This document shows positions 36,576 through 48,800 of a DNA stretch of 64,000 bases, piece after piece. Both the position numbers and the translations under genes were made by a program. Each line of letters opens with the position of its first letter. The stretch's first letter is position 1. Origin of the DNA: Angiostrongylus vasorum. Lineage: Eukaryota > Nematoda > Chromadorea > Rhabditida > Metastrongylidae. The stretch lies in the NCBI GenBank assembly GCA_018806985.1, contig JADANN010000455.1:9986-73985 (forward strand), written 5' to 3'. Below the pieces are notes generated by a model that saw only the letters and a program-made list of their open reading frames with translations, did no database searches and had not been told where the DNA came from.

Positions 36576-37475
36576 TGAAGAGAATAGTGACGACTAGTGC
36601 CCAGCAATAAAACGTTCTAATGATACGAAATCATCTGCGTTACAATGGGCCAGTTACCACTCTGGGAACAACTCGAACTCACACTGCGATAACTACGGCA
36701 AGTAACGTCTGCGACTAATCTAAAGATAGCGTCTACTTTCACACGGCTTCTCGGTACTGCCAACCTTTAAACACGATTTTCTTCGTAGTGGGATGGCTTC
36801 GAATCCTGATATGATTGAATAAGTGGCATTTTTTGGTGATGATTTCCTAAGATCTGCAACATTCATTCACAGTTCGGCAACCATTGAGGAATTTCTAGGC
36901 GGGGCCGGATTCTAATGCTTAAGGAGTGGTAAGGACTATTCATGTAACACACCGTATAGCAATCATTAACGACTATATGTCTCTTGAAATATTTGCTCGA
37001 ACTGGACTCCTCGTCAAATTAACCACTATCACGAAGCAAATAGCATTGATGTGGGCGTATCATGGTTTCTTTTTTCTGGGCAGTAAGAAAATTGGCGATA
37101 TTTATGATGAGTAGATGAGTAGTTTGTCCTTCACACTAATGGCTTAAAGGAGAATTTCCGATGAATGAAGTGAAACCTGATCCCCATTGGAAATGTTGCC
37201 AGCGAGTACCAGTGCGTTGTCTGTATTGTTCAGCTTCAGTAGTTGGCCACTCTGATTCGAAATCTTCTTAAACGGTAAATTCGCAGTACGCATAGCAGTG
37301 GTTCTCCATGCGCTGTCTAACAGTTTATAAACTTTATCAGGAAGTTCTACTCCACTTACTACATCTTACTAACTACGTTCCTTCCAACTGTGGGTCATCA
37401 AAAAATCACCACTAGGAAAAGAAGTTTTAACACCAAGTATGAGTATGACTAGCGTCCACCACTGGTACGTTCGCT
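36576..37475. other. No gene recognised
   Basis: No repeat or exon with support was identified here. A 62-codon + frame at 36,926-37,114 has a few hydrophobic residues but no splice signals or family match. Confidence 0.5.
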
Positions 37476-37479
37476 TACC

Positions 37480-37830
37480 GGGCACTCCGGTTTTGCGAAG
37501 GATTTTGGATTTACATCTATTACAACTGTAGGATGAGGCGTTTCCATCAGGAAGCCTAGCTAAGAGTAAACCAAAACCACTATCAGGATCCACCACCGCC
37601 CTGGTATCAAAGTCGCATGGTGGCAAATTTCTCTCTGTGGTCCACGAGTACTACGACTGCCTGTGGTTGTGAAGACCTGGAACAGACTTTGGCCAGGCTG
37701 ACCTCGGGGTACCAGGAACCACAATGGCTTAACCAGCAAGTCTCCGAAAAATGGAGATTATGCTGGGGCGCGCACAACCAGTGAGGACGGACCGTTCAAG
37801 TATCGAGTATCAACTAAATACAACTGTAGG
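37480..37830 (+). mobile_element. Non-autonomous RTE-derived element, copy 2
   Basis: Sister of 23,775-24,175 with the same order of motifs. The 3' end reads GGGGCGCGCACAACCAGTGA then GGACGGACCGTTCAAGTATC, close to the end of the RTE at 51,905-51,945 (GTGAAGATGGACCCTCCAAGTATC). It ends with AACTAAATA. Confidence 0.6.
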
Positions 37831-39590
37831 ACTCAATTGTGCACTGGAATAGAATTCTGTGCTGAAATAAAAAGGTAATATTTGTGTGTCGACTGTGGTA
37901 ATTGACTCTCCATTAGTCGCCGACTACCTCTGCGCCAGCAGTTTCTACTTGTCTCTGTCGCGTCTTAGAGGGGGCAAAGTAGGTTCTGCACGCCTGAGGT
38001 TCTTGAAGAGAGCAGTCTTCTTTACAATCTTGTTGCGCGAACACGAGGTGTCACTTTATTCTTCATTAGGTGTGAAGCTGATTCTTCATCTAGAATGTTC
38101 GTGGAAAACTGTGAACATCAATTCGATTGTTTTACTGCGGAGCGGTTGACATTCCAATAGTTAACGGGTCCTGTTCGTTGGCCTTTTAAGACGTTTCATG
38201 GGTTCTACCCACCCAACTTTCGACTATTTTCGCATAGAAGAACGTCTCTAATCATTGGTTGTCAACTTTTGACAGTAATAGAAGATATTCCCGTAGTCAT
38301 TTACTCTGAAGCGCATGCGATAACGTTGGAAGTACTGGAGTGTTCTTTGTGCTTTTCACTGCGTCTCGATGCTGTTGTAGGCATTCGAAGCTGCTCGTAC
38401 GTCCTGCTCCGCTACTGAGCTAGGAGTAGTTATCGTACTGTGTTTTATATCCAGACGTTTCAGTGTTTGGATGCACTGATTACGAATGGGATATGAAAAG
38501 CGATACCAGTTTCATGGACATCGTATTCTGTGCACTAAGCCAAAGACCTAATTTAGCACGAATGCTGTAGAAACCAGCTGACGTCATTCCACCTAACTAA
38601 TGCTTTGCGATTAAAAAAATGGTTAAATTGAAAAAGCAAGGATGGTGTAGGCGTCGGTCGTTGAATTTCGATTATACGGCATCCCATTTGTAATTTTGGC
38701 GGAATGACACCACTCACTTTGCCTTTTTATGATGTTAATGTGCGATGGTAAAAAATTGTGATGGTGAAGTTGTGGTATAACCCAAAGATGTTCTGTATAC
38801 TCTCGGTAGGGACACCTTGGCTGTCTAGCGTCCCCTGAGGCTTGAATTGGTTGATCCAGAATTCCTCAAGTATATGGAAGTGAGACAAAATATGTAGTAT
38901 CTATGCTTGTACTTTTGAAGCCCTTCAGTGAGCCCTTTTATTGAGAGAACGTGGTCTATGTTTCTGATCCCTTTCAAATTTCTGCTTTTTTGTCATCGAT
39001 ATCCTTCACCTGATGTTCTATGAGCAGTTGAGAGTGGCACAAGTGAAGAGTTTGAACAGACAGTAGGCGGATTAGGCAATAATTGTCGATGGCAGGTGTG
39101 TCTATTTTTTTATGCATTAATACCGATTCGTTTTCCTTTCATTTACTAGGAGCATGATCCTTTGATAGATAACGTGTGAGGATTAGATCAAGCCTGCCGG
39201 TGAGTATTGGAGATGGATTCTTGGGTTTAATATGCTTCGATCTGGGTTCTGTACGGTCCTTCAACGCAGAGATAACATATCGACCATTAAATCCACCTTT
39301 CTCCCCGATAAACGTTCAATCCAAGTCGTCAGTTGTTTAAAGGAATCGATGTTCATGACCAAGCGCAAGCAACAATAAGCAGTTCCCGAGTATCACAAAC
39401 TACGTTTAAGGATTGGAGGGTGATCTTCTCATCTCAGTTGATTTGATGAAATCGCACTGTTCAATAGAAGATTCTTTTTGCACTGGAGTACAGACCGTTG
39501 TTTTAGTGCCTCCAAGAATGGAAGCACTGACTCGCCGTAGGATTCCAATGGCCGCTTCTAGTACCTAGGTACTATTAACAGTGTCAGAGA
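37831..39590. other. No gene recognised; 3' flank of HHAT copy 2
   Basis: About 1.8 kb with no supportable exon or repeat. Some - strand pieces near 39,200-39,400 are vaguely coding-like, but the frame breaks repeatedly and no family is recognised. Confidence 0.45.
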
Positions 39591-39599
39591 ATAACCGAG

Positions 39600-39790
39600 A
39601 GACAGGCGAAACGAAGGACCCGCATGGTGTGGTGGTGAACGCGTTAGCCCCCGGAAAGGGTAATAGCGTGTTCGTTCCCCATCGCACACACCTGCGGTCC
39701 GGAGTTCTGCAAATATCTCAGCATCATTGTGGTTGTATCACACGTAATACCTTGCCATGAAAGACTGTAATAGTCAGTAAATAAAAAAAG
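39600..39790 (+). mobile_element. Foldback element B
   Basis: Core GGTGTGGTGGTGAACGCG and GTGTTCGTTCCCCATCG, 3' arm GGAGTTCTGCAAATATCTC then AGCATCATTGTGGTTGTAT. The tail ACCTTGCCATGAAAGACTG then TAATAGTCAGTAAATAAA lies just downstream of the HHAT polyadenylation signal. Confidence 0.6.
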
Positions 39791-39816
39791 TCATTAATGT
39801 CAGAGAAATTATTGCT

Positions 39817-39822
39817 TTTATT
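39817..39822 (-). terminator. Polyadenylation signal AATAAA of HHAT-like gene
   Basis: AATAAA on the - strand, ~37 nt downstream of the TAG stop at 39,859-39,861. The spacing is typical of nematode genes with short 3' UTRs and supports the choice of the last exon. Confidence 0.7.
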
Positions 39823-39858
39823 CTTGTATTTTCGTAATAAATACTCATAATCAGCCAG

Positions 39859-42800
39859 CTACACATTGGACGATAGGACCATCATATGTGACTCTCCGGC
39901 CTTCATCAAGGTGGTGTTGGATGAATTTTGCAACAAGTGACCTTTCGAGCATTTCTCAGCAAACTTTATTCGCAGGCTGTTGGCCGAATCTTGGTGTGGA
40001 ATGCAATCCGCAAATACGCAGAAATACTCGTGTGTGTCTACGTCCATACAGAGCGCGCCAATCCAGTTAATCAGGGACACAGTCCATCTGCTTAAATCAC
40101 CTGTTTTTCAGGGCAAGAAGAATGCAGCATTTCGTCAACGCTTAACGCTCTACCCACAGCTAGTCGACTAATGATAACTGAGCGAGACATATCAGTGGAA
40201 TTTTCGCCCGTAAGTCCACCTTAAGAAATATGGATTACGAAAGCTTGTCACTAACCTGCTCAGAAATACGTTTCCTCTGATTAAATTAAGTGTACCGTCA
40301 ACTAAAATCCTTCGAAATACTAGTGAGCCTATGCCCTGCTCTCCAAGGAAGAAGAACACTCCAAAGATGCCTTAAAGTTACACTATTGGTCAGATGTCAT
40401 TTTTTTTCGTTGCTTTCAACGGAGAAAATGAGTAAGGTACTCACCAGGGATCACTGTAGCTAACATTGCCACTGCAATCACTCTCCGAGTGTTGGTTTCT
40501 CCGATTCTCTGACGGAAGTCTTGGAAACGCGCTGTGTTCCAAATCAGCCTCCCTACTCTTTCTATTATCAGCTCTGAGGCGGAAAGAGAAACCTTAAGAG
40601 GTCGTAGGTATGTTGGTGTCATTCTCCGACTGCGTTTATACTATACTCTTCATATTTTCGTAATCACTCATCTAGCACATTTGAGATATAAGATCTGAAT
40701 AATTCTTTATATTTCTGTTTAGCAAACACGAGGTGTTATTTTATTCCATTATTCACCAGCAAGCTGATGTTTCGGTGGATTTCGCCTTGCTCAGAGCCTG
40801 GCAAGGTCAAGTTGACAGCAATCTACTCGGCCAAACACTCTCCATAACCAAACAGAGAAAATGAAATTTTGGTTTAGCATTTTTCTCTGTTTGGTTATGG
40901 AGGTGTTTGGCCGAGTAGATTGCTGTCAATAGGACCTTTCCAGGCTCTGAGGAAGGCGAAATCCGCTGAAGCGTCAGCTTGTACGTAAATAAAGAAGTAA
41001 AATAACACCTCGCGGTTGCTAAACAGAAATATAAAGAATAATTCAATCAATGTCGAGGTTAATAGAAAGTTGGTCTTGGGAGTTGCTATAAGATTTGACT
41101 TTTTGAAAAATTAACTTTTTACAGGAAGTCATTATGGGGGGTTGGATTAGTCTCTTCCGTTTCTTATATAGTCGAAGTCTTTCGAAAATGTGGCACTTCA
41201 GAAATAAATTTTTGCATTATTGAGAAGTTTCGAGGGATAATAAGCTTTCAAACATAATGTTATTGCATCACAAGAAACGTTATGGTGGGTCTAGCGGCTG
41301 ATCTCGTTCAAGGGAGGATTCTGATAGAGGTGTATAAATTCAAGTTTTTCACACTAAAATCCTTGAGAAAAGATCTTAGTATATTTAGATCGTTTCAATG
41401 TACTCAACTGCTTCTATTAGCCTTCGTCCTTCACTGACCTGGTCAGTGGGTTTGAACTTGAAAGTACCGCTGCAGTCAAAGGTGAAAAGGTCATGGAAGG
41501 ATCTGCATCTACGCGGAGAATTCCGCAGTGAAGACAAACCGTTTAAACAGAGGTAACTTCTCGAATGCCATTCAGCTGTTAGTACAATTTTTTAGAATAT
41601 TCTATGTAGTTCGACTTCAAATATTGTGCGGATCCCAGAACATTTTCCATTCAGTTTTGCCATCCGCCATCCGCGAAGGTCCTTCGGATTTTCGTGTGTG
41701 TTGTTAAATGCTGGTCAAGTCTGATCTTCATTTTGAAAACTGGTCCTGGAATAGCCGTGCTGGGTGATCATAGGCTTTGTGGTGATAATATTCTTCAAGG
41801 GGTTCTGCAAGAAGCAACGGAAGGAAATTTAATCGTTTCACTTCAAGCCAATTGTAAAAGTGGTGTATTTCGATCTGTAGCTGTTACACTAGCTTACGAA
41901 TTCTGGGCGGTTGAACGTTGCAAGTTCGTGTCATCTAAGGAAATCTACCGACTTGCTGCCCTATTAAAATCCATCTCGTTGTGATTAGCGAGACTCTAAC
42001 GTCAGAACTCAGTACCATGCAACAATGATGATGGTTTGGTGTGACAGGGAATCTCATTCTCCTTCTTTCAGACTAGTGAGCTGAGATCTGCTGAAATGAA
42101 TGCAATCCTATCATCCCTTGTCGACCAAAGTGTCCAGCCATCTTACGTAAAAACACCAGCTAACTGCTGTAATAACTTTGTCACAAAAATACGGTTTACA
42201 TTAAGGCCAGATGTGCATTCAGTCATCTCCAAACGATGCTTAACGAAGTCGAATGCATGGCGCATCCCTCACGGATTGTTCAACTTCGGGAGTTTTATCC
42301 TTTATTCTTTATATAAATTGCATACTTAATATCAGATCTTCCTTCAACAGATCACCGGTTTTTAACAGTGCATTGAAGGACTAAATATTCAGAAACTGAT
42401 AGGATGTCGGAAACACCATTAACACCAACCGGGATAAACATGTTCAAGTCCAGAAAAAAAAACTTTTATTCTAGTGGTATTTATTTTTGAACGAAGATTT
42501 TGATTTCTGACCAAGTTATCTCAAATGTGAGATATCAAATCTGCCAAAAATAAAATATTCCGAATGAACTAATAAAGCTGTGGTAGGGAAAAGTTCGATA
42601 AACATCTCACCCAACAAATGTAGTTTGTTTTGAAGCCGTGCCAGGCGAGCACCACTCCGAAAACGGATGCCAACGTGCCAAGGATTCGAACGATGGCTAG
42701 GGATAACGGCAGCGGGATTTTCATTAGCGGAATATACACCTACAGTAAAGTACACCATACTGAGTAAATTTACAATCACTAGGAAATTTTGAGTTAACGT

Positions 42801-45800
42801 CCAATTATCCGAACCTTGAAGCACTTAGTACGACAAAAAAAATCGATTGTTTGCGTGACCTAGGCGTTTGTGTAAGATCTCAAAAAACCTGAGCTAAATG
42901 GCCGCTAATGGTTCTTTGTTTTGCAAAACACGGTCTATATTTTTTCACATTTGTTATTAAGCTAAGGTAATCTGCTCGCGGCAGTGTTCTGAGTTCTGCT
43001 AACAGTCACGTTCTAGTTCCGACCGAACAGCTAAACATTTTCTATTTCAATCTTTGAAGGGACCAAGAAATCGAAACCCTTAAATTCACTTTTGTCTACT
43101 TGTTTTGCACGTGTCAAATAAACATAATTCGTATTTTGAGCGATCATCCTTCAACGAACCTGATTCATAACGGAAGCGTTATTATTTGGCAATTAGATAA
43201 TTTGGCTTATCTACCTTTCAGTGCTTTACCACCCCATTTAGGAGAGTGACATTTCTAGGTGGCAATTTACCATGTGGTTCGGGATTTTGTCCACCGTACA
43301 GGGTCATGTAATCATGGATAGAGTTCGTCATCCCATTCAAAAGCCAAATAAGAGTTTGTTATGCCATGTCAGAACCTGTGGCCGCGTTCGCTTTAAGGAC
43401 ATTAGATTACCGCAAGTGTTATTTAAAAGGTTAGCCCAGTGGATAAATTCACTGGAAATTCGTGGCACAGAAAACGAATAGGGTTTTTTTGCAAGTGCTC
43501 GATCGAGTTGCTTAATTTTAGAGGTAATCTGGTCACTCTTTAGTAACTAAATAAATGATGACAAGCGATCAGGAAGCTATTGGCATACCGTACACGAGGC
43601 TTCATAAACTGACCTGATTTTTCAGAAACTGGTATAATCCGGCGTCAAAATGGCGCCACATCAGGGAATAACGTGAAACACGTGCAATACAGATCGGAGG
43701 AGGAGGTGGACGCATTCCTGAGCAAAAAAGATTTTAACTGTTCAAACATTAATATTCTTGAATTAGGTGAGATGAAATGTAGTAATGCAAAATTTGACAT
43801 TTTCTCTAATCTAGTGTTAAAAAACGATAAAGCTTTCGGCGTTGATCAATCCCTGAGGGATGCGCCATGCATTCGACTTCACTTAGCATCGTTTGCAGGT
43901 GATTGAATGCATATCTGGCCCTTTACAGTGCTCGCGGTGGCCTACCGATGTATCGAACCAGTACTACTATCCTCCCAGACAAGTCTGGTACCAATTTGCC
44001 GAACCCAGAGGGATGGAAGGCTTGGTGGGCTACGGGCAAGTGGATCGATTCCACGTGTGTGTAGCAGGGCGCCTCCGACCACTGCGCTACACGCGCCCCT
44101 AATCTAGTATTACGACGATTCAAACCCCACGAATACCTGCCTGTATAAATAGCTGTTTTGAATTATATTTTTCAACGATTTTAAAGATTTTAGCAATCCA
44201 CATCCAAATACGAATAACTTCTACAGGACTCCTTACAGCACTATGCGGCCTTTTTCTTTACGCTACAAGGCGTTGCCAACCCCTGCTGTACGAGGAATGA
44301 CGTCCTTCTCAATTGAATGCCGATCTTATATAGTTTGGTTGGCGGCCTTCTTATTTTGTAGGTGCAACCACTCACCGTCCAAATAGGCGAAAAGTGCTGG
44401 AATTCCGAATATGACCACATACTTCACGTAGAAGAGTTGACCAGCAACGAAAGCGAAGGCTGCCACTGAATATTTGGATTCATCACTCCACTAGCAGAAA
44501 CTTTATATTGTTCAACATTTCAAAAAAATGACAAGAATAACAGTAACATAAGTAGTTTTAGAACAAAGCACCCGGTATGGACGCTATAGTGCTCATACAT
44601 TTCCGGGGCAGAGGACCACATGGACATCATGGCGTCCGTTTTTAGCCCAGTCGGCTCCAGAACTTTTCTTTACACACTACGTATACTCATTCCATAGCTA
44701 ATCAAAAGCGGATCAACGTAGGAGAGGTGAGAGCAGAAAAGCCATCCTCTACGTTTAACGATTTACAGAAAACTTTTTTTTTCGAAAGGACTCATTGGGC
44801 GGTAATTTGACTTACAATTAACTATTATTTCATTTTAATCACTATGTTTATTGTAGGGTATACGCGAATGCAAAAAAACCGAAATAGACTCAAAGCAGGC
44901 ATATAACCAAAATGATGCTGAGATACTGGCAAAAGTCCCGACCACTGGTGTCTGTGGTGGGGACCGAACACGCTATTAACCCCTTCCCGGGGAGAACGCG
45001 TTCACCACCACACCATGAGAGTCGTTCGTTTCGCCTTTCTCTCAGCCGTGTTGTTGCCCTATAGCCACAATTTAATCACTTTTATTTAAACTATTTATTA
45101 TCTATTTGATTGTGAGTTGCACTACAGCTTCAACTTATTTTATAGTCTTATTATATATTGTATATTATGTATTATATATTATATTATATCATTATATTAT
45201 ATTATAGTCTTTTATTTTATAACTTATAGGGGTTCAATGCCGATTTGTGCTCCCCTAACCAATCCCGTTGACGGGCGACTACAGATAGCACCTCTAGGTC
45301 AATGGCTGAGAAAAAGGCTAAACGAAGTACTTGCATGGTGTGGTGGTGAACGCGTTAGCCCCGAAAAAGGTAGTAGCGTGTTCGATCTCCACCGCAGACA
45401 CCAGCGGCGCAGAGTTTTGCAAATATCTCAGCATCATTGAAGCTATTTTTCATATAATACCCTGTTATTAAAAAAAATAGTAGGCAGCAAATAGAAATTG
45501 ACGACTCAAAATAGGGTTCAAAGTACTTCCACGTGGTAGCAACAATGTATTTGCATAATGAAATAACAATGATAAAAGAGCATAGCAATACACATTAAAT
45601 AGTAGCACCATTCATACCCAAAACGATAGATCAAAGTCCCCTCTATAGTTCTTTTTATGTTCAAAACCCCCCAAAACACCCTTGTTATTGGAAAGTTATT
45701 TTTTTATTTTAAAAAAAATCAGAAGGAGCGCAGTTGAAGAAAAAGTTGCTCGTATTCCACGGGGCTAGCCATACTAAAAGCCACGGGTCCGTAAAGGGTT

Positions 45801-48800
45801 GAAAACCCTTGAAACATGTGGCTTATTACATCACGATGGAGCTGACCCACCACGACCTAAGCCTCTTATCATCTTTTGACGAAGAAGTGAAAAAAGAAAT
45901 CCTTTCCCTGATTTTTCTACATGGATACAAATCAGAATTTCTTGTTTGCACACCACTTTAACACTTTCTTCTTGAAAATATGTCTAACCGAATAAGTCGA
46001 GCAACCAACAATCTTCGCAATTCTATAGGAGAGGTCTTGCCTTCATAGTTGTTAAAGTCGGAGATGTCGCTGAATGTGGAGTGGAATACCGTGTGCGCGT
46101 AAATGATGTGGAGAATGAATTCAAAGACGAAGTACCACAACAGAATACGAACGGCTAACCAGCCTACGAATCTGAAAACAATGAAAGATCGTACCTGAAT
46201 CCTTCCGCTAAGTTGTGTTGGTTGGGCACAACTCTACAGATACTACAGCATTTTTTGACAAACCGAATGTTGAAGAGAACAAAAATGTGGAGAAATTTTT
46301 TCGCTCCTGTCTTTGTATAGCTTTATTTATTTAATTTTTTTGTTTTTTTTATAACCCGTTTTCACGTTTACCGTGCGAATCCCAGCAATTCTCACATTCG
46401 ATTCATTTCCTCGCATCCACTGTCCACGAAATCTTCCAATTTTTTTATGTGTGGCATCTGTTGCTGCCTGAGTATTTTCATTTCATCCTGAACGTCGTAG
46501 AATGCTGGTCGAGAAATTCTCCCTGGAGTCTTGAGATAGCCGGGCTGAAGCGTTCCCAATTGGATTGCAGAGAGTGATTTTTTTCCCCCAGAGGAGCCTG
46601 GTACCAATTTCCCGATCCCAGAGCGATGAGAGGCTTGGTTGGCCCAGAGCGGAATCGAACTAACACCACGCTTGTGATGACGGGTACCACTGCCACTGTG
46701 CTATAAGCCTCTGAATAAAGGATAAGCAGAAGTAATAGAGAGTGTAAGAGATTTTTGCAAATACGTCAGCAAAAAGCAATGAACCAATAGTGTTACTTTT
46801 CTTCGTCCAGGAAGAAATCTATTTCCAACTTGGCGAAGCTCGCTTCTATAAAACTTGGCGAATACCACTGGTGACCAGTTGGAGACATTATAAGTATCGG
46901 GATTCCAGGGAAGAATCTTGCCGAACTAGCAAGGTATCAGTTAAATAAAAGACGTGCCGTGACCGACATAATTTTTTCGCAGAAGGAGGACCGTCCAAGT
47001 TTATCACGCGTGATATTGGGCAGTATACAAGGTTGTTATTCTGATGGAACGGGCACATTACGCCTCCATGTGAATTCTGTGCGGTTGATCTCCACGCGAC
47101 ATATTCAGTGGAAGCCTCATAGAAAGCGGTGAGTTTGCAAAGAAGCTATTCTGTATTCAATGTGATTGAAATCTTGGTTTAGCGTTTTCTCTGTTTGTTT
47201 ATGGAGGTGTTTGGCCATAGATTGCTGTCAAGTTGACCAAGTTGACCTTTCCAGGCTCTGAGGAAGGCGAAATCCGCCGAAACGTCAGCTTATTCGTGAA
47301 TAAGGAATAAAAATAACAACTCGCTATAGCTCAAAAAGAATACGAAGACTCATCACTTTGTTCTCTGCAAGTCTTTCAGTTCCTGTTGAGAACAACTGCA
47401 CAGAGTCTTACACGGGTGAGGGTTGTGTCTGGGTCAGGTCAAGAAATCAGCTTGAGGTATGGCGCGTGGTCAAGCGTAACCGAAAGGCAGTTTTTTGTGC
47501 AAACCGTTCAAGAGTTTTATGCGCTGACGTTTCGCATTCCAGTGTGAGAATGGTGACAGCGACCTCAAAATCTTTCCCGATGTGGTCTGCCCGTTATGTG
47601 TCCTTCCTGTGTTATGTAGTTATTTGGTCTAACTTCAAGTTTCCTAACTAGGTGTTCTTCTACGCCAAAGCGGTGTAGTCTAACTGTTTTCCCATTCCAC
47701 CCACTCCTTCCCCCTCCTACCCTCCACATGCTTTAAAAGAAATCAGAAGAAATCAGGTATACGTTGCCCGCGCTCCTGTGATCTCTACCTTTAGGGCAAT
47801 TTGTGCAATTTTATGTTATACACAAAATGTCATGAAAGCTGTTCCGAAGTAGCTGACCTCTTAGAGTGTTCAGTGGTGTCTCAATCAATGCTGCCGAATT
47901 CACTGGAACGGTCACTTTTAAGCATCGCGTTATAGCTGTGCTTACTCCCTTTGAGATAAAGCGCAGGTTAAACGGAAACTTGTTTTCCTTAAACTTTTCG
48001 TCCAGCGGTCTCGTTTTTTTCTCTAAACCTATCCCGAGAAATTACTATTTCGTAGCCATTGGGAATGGCTATTTGCTGGGCCATGTTCAGAGACTCCTCC
48101 TTCCAATTTGTGAGAAAACGGAAAACACAAGTTGGTAACCAGTGATGATCTTGCGTCTACTGACACTTCAAAGTTCACGCGGTCAAACCCATTACCAGCT
48201 GTGTAAATGGGCCAACGGAGAGATAATGTAATTTATAAACTTAACACTCATCCATTTGCGGAAGCACATCGGTCCCCGATCTTACGAACATACAGATATT
48301 GGTGGATTGCCTACGTGACGAACGTCCTAACTGTGCATACATCACAGAGTCCTTCGACGATACCGCCCTTTATACAAACGCGTCCAATGACTCCATTAAA
48401 CAAGCCATCTTCGAACTCCTTATACACCTCGAAGGAGCAATAAACATGTGCAACTTCACGATACAGCAGTAGATGACACTCTCAAAGGAGTGCCTAAACT
48501 GCTCAGTCTTCAGATGCTCCGGAAAAATACCACGGTTAAGTGAGAGGGTTAACAATGGGACTGAGACTGGCTCCAATCCTTGCCCCTGGGATGGGTGGTG
48601 AGGACAAGGTGGAAGCACCAGTTACTGATCTCCGGCCATTACTCTACTGTAGATACAAAGATGACTGCTTTGTCACTTGCTCAGCATAAGAGGAAATGGA
48701 CAAATATTTTGAGTTATTGATTGGAGGGATTCGGCCTCTACATCGTCCTTGAGCGGTCGGTTACTTTTTTCATTCCTACTTTTGTTTCTGATTTCGGTTT

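Noticed and set aside
39859..40080. Separate 73-codon gene on the - strand
   Set aside because: It is in frame with HHAT exon 11 through an AAGCAG acceptor and carries the W..L..C..H pattern of the HHAT C-terminus, so it is best read as exon 12.
42516..42824. 102-codon - strand ORF as a single protein
   Set aside because: The real coding part is HHAT exon 9 (42,611-42,739), which uses a different frame; the long ORF reads through both introns.
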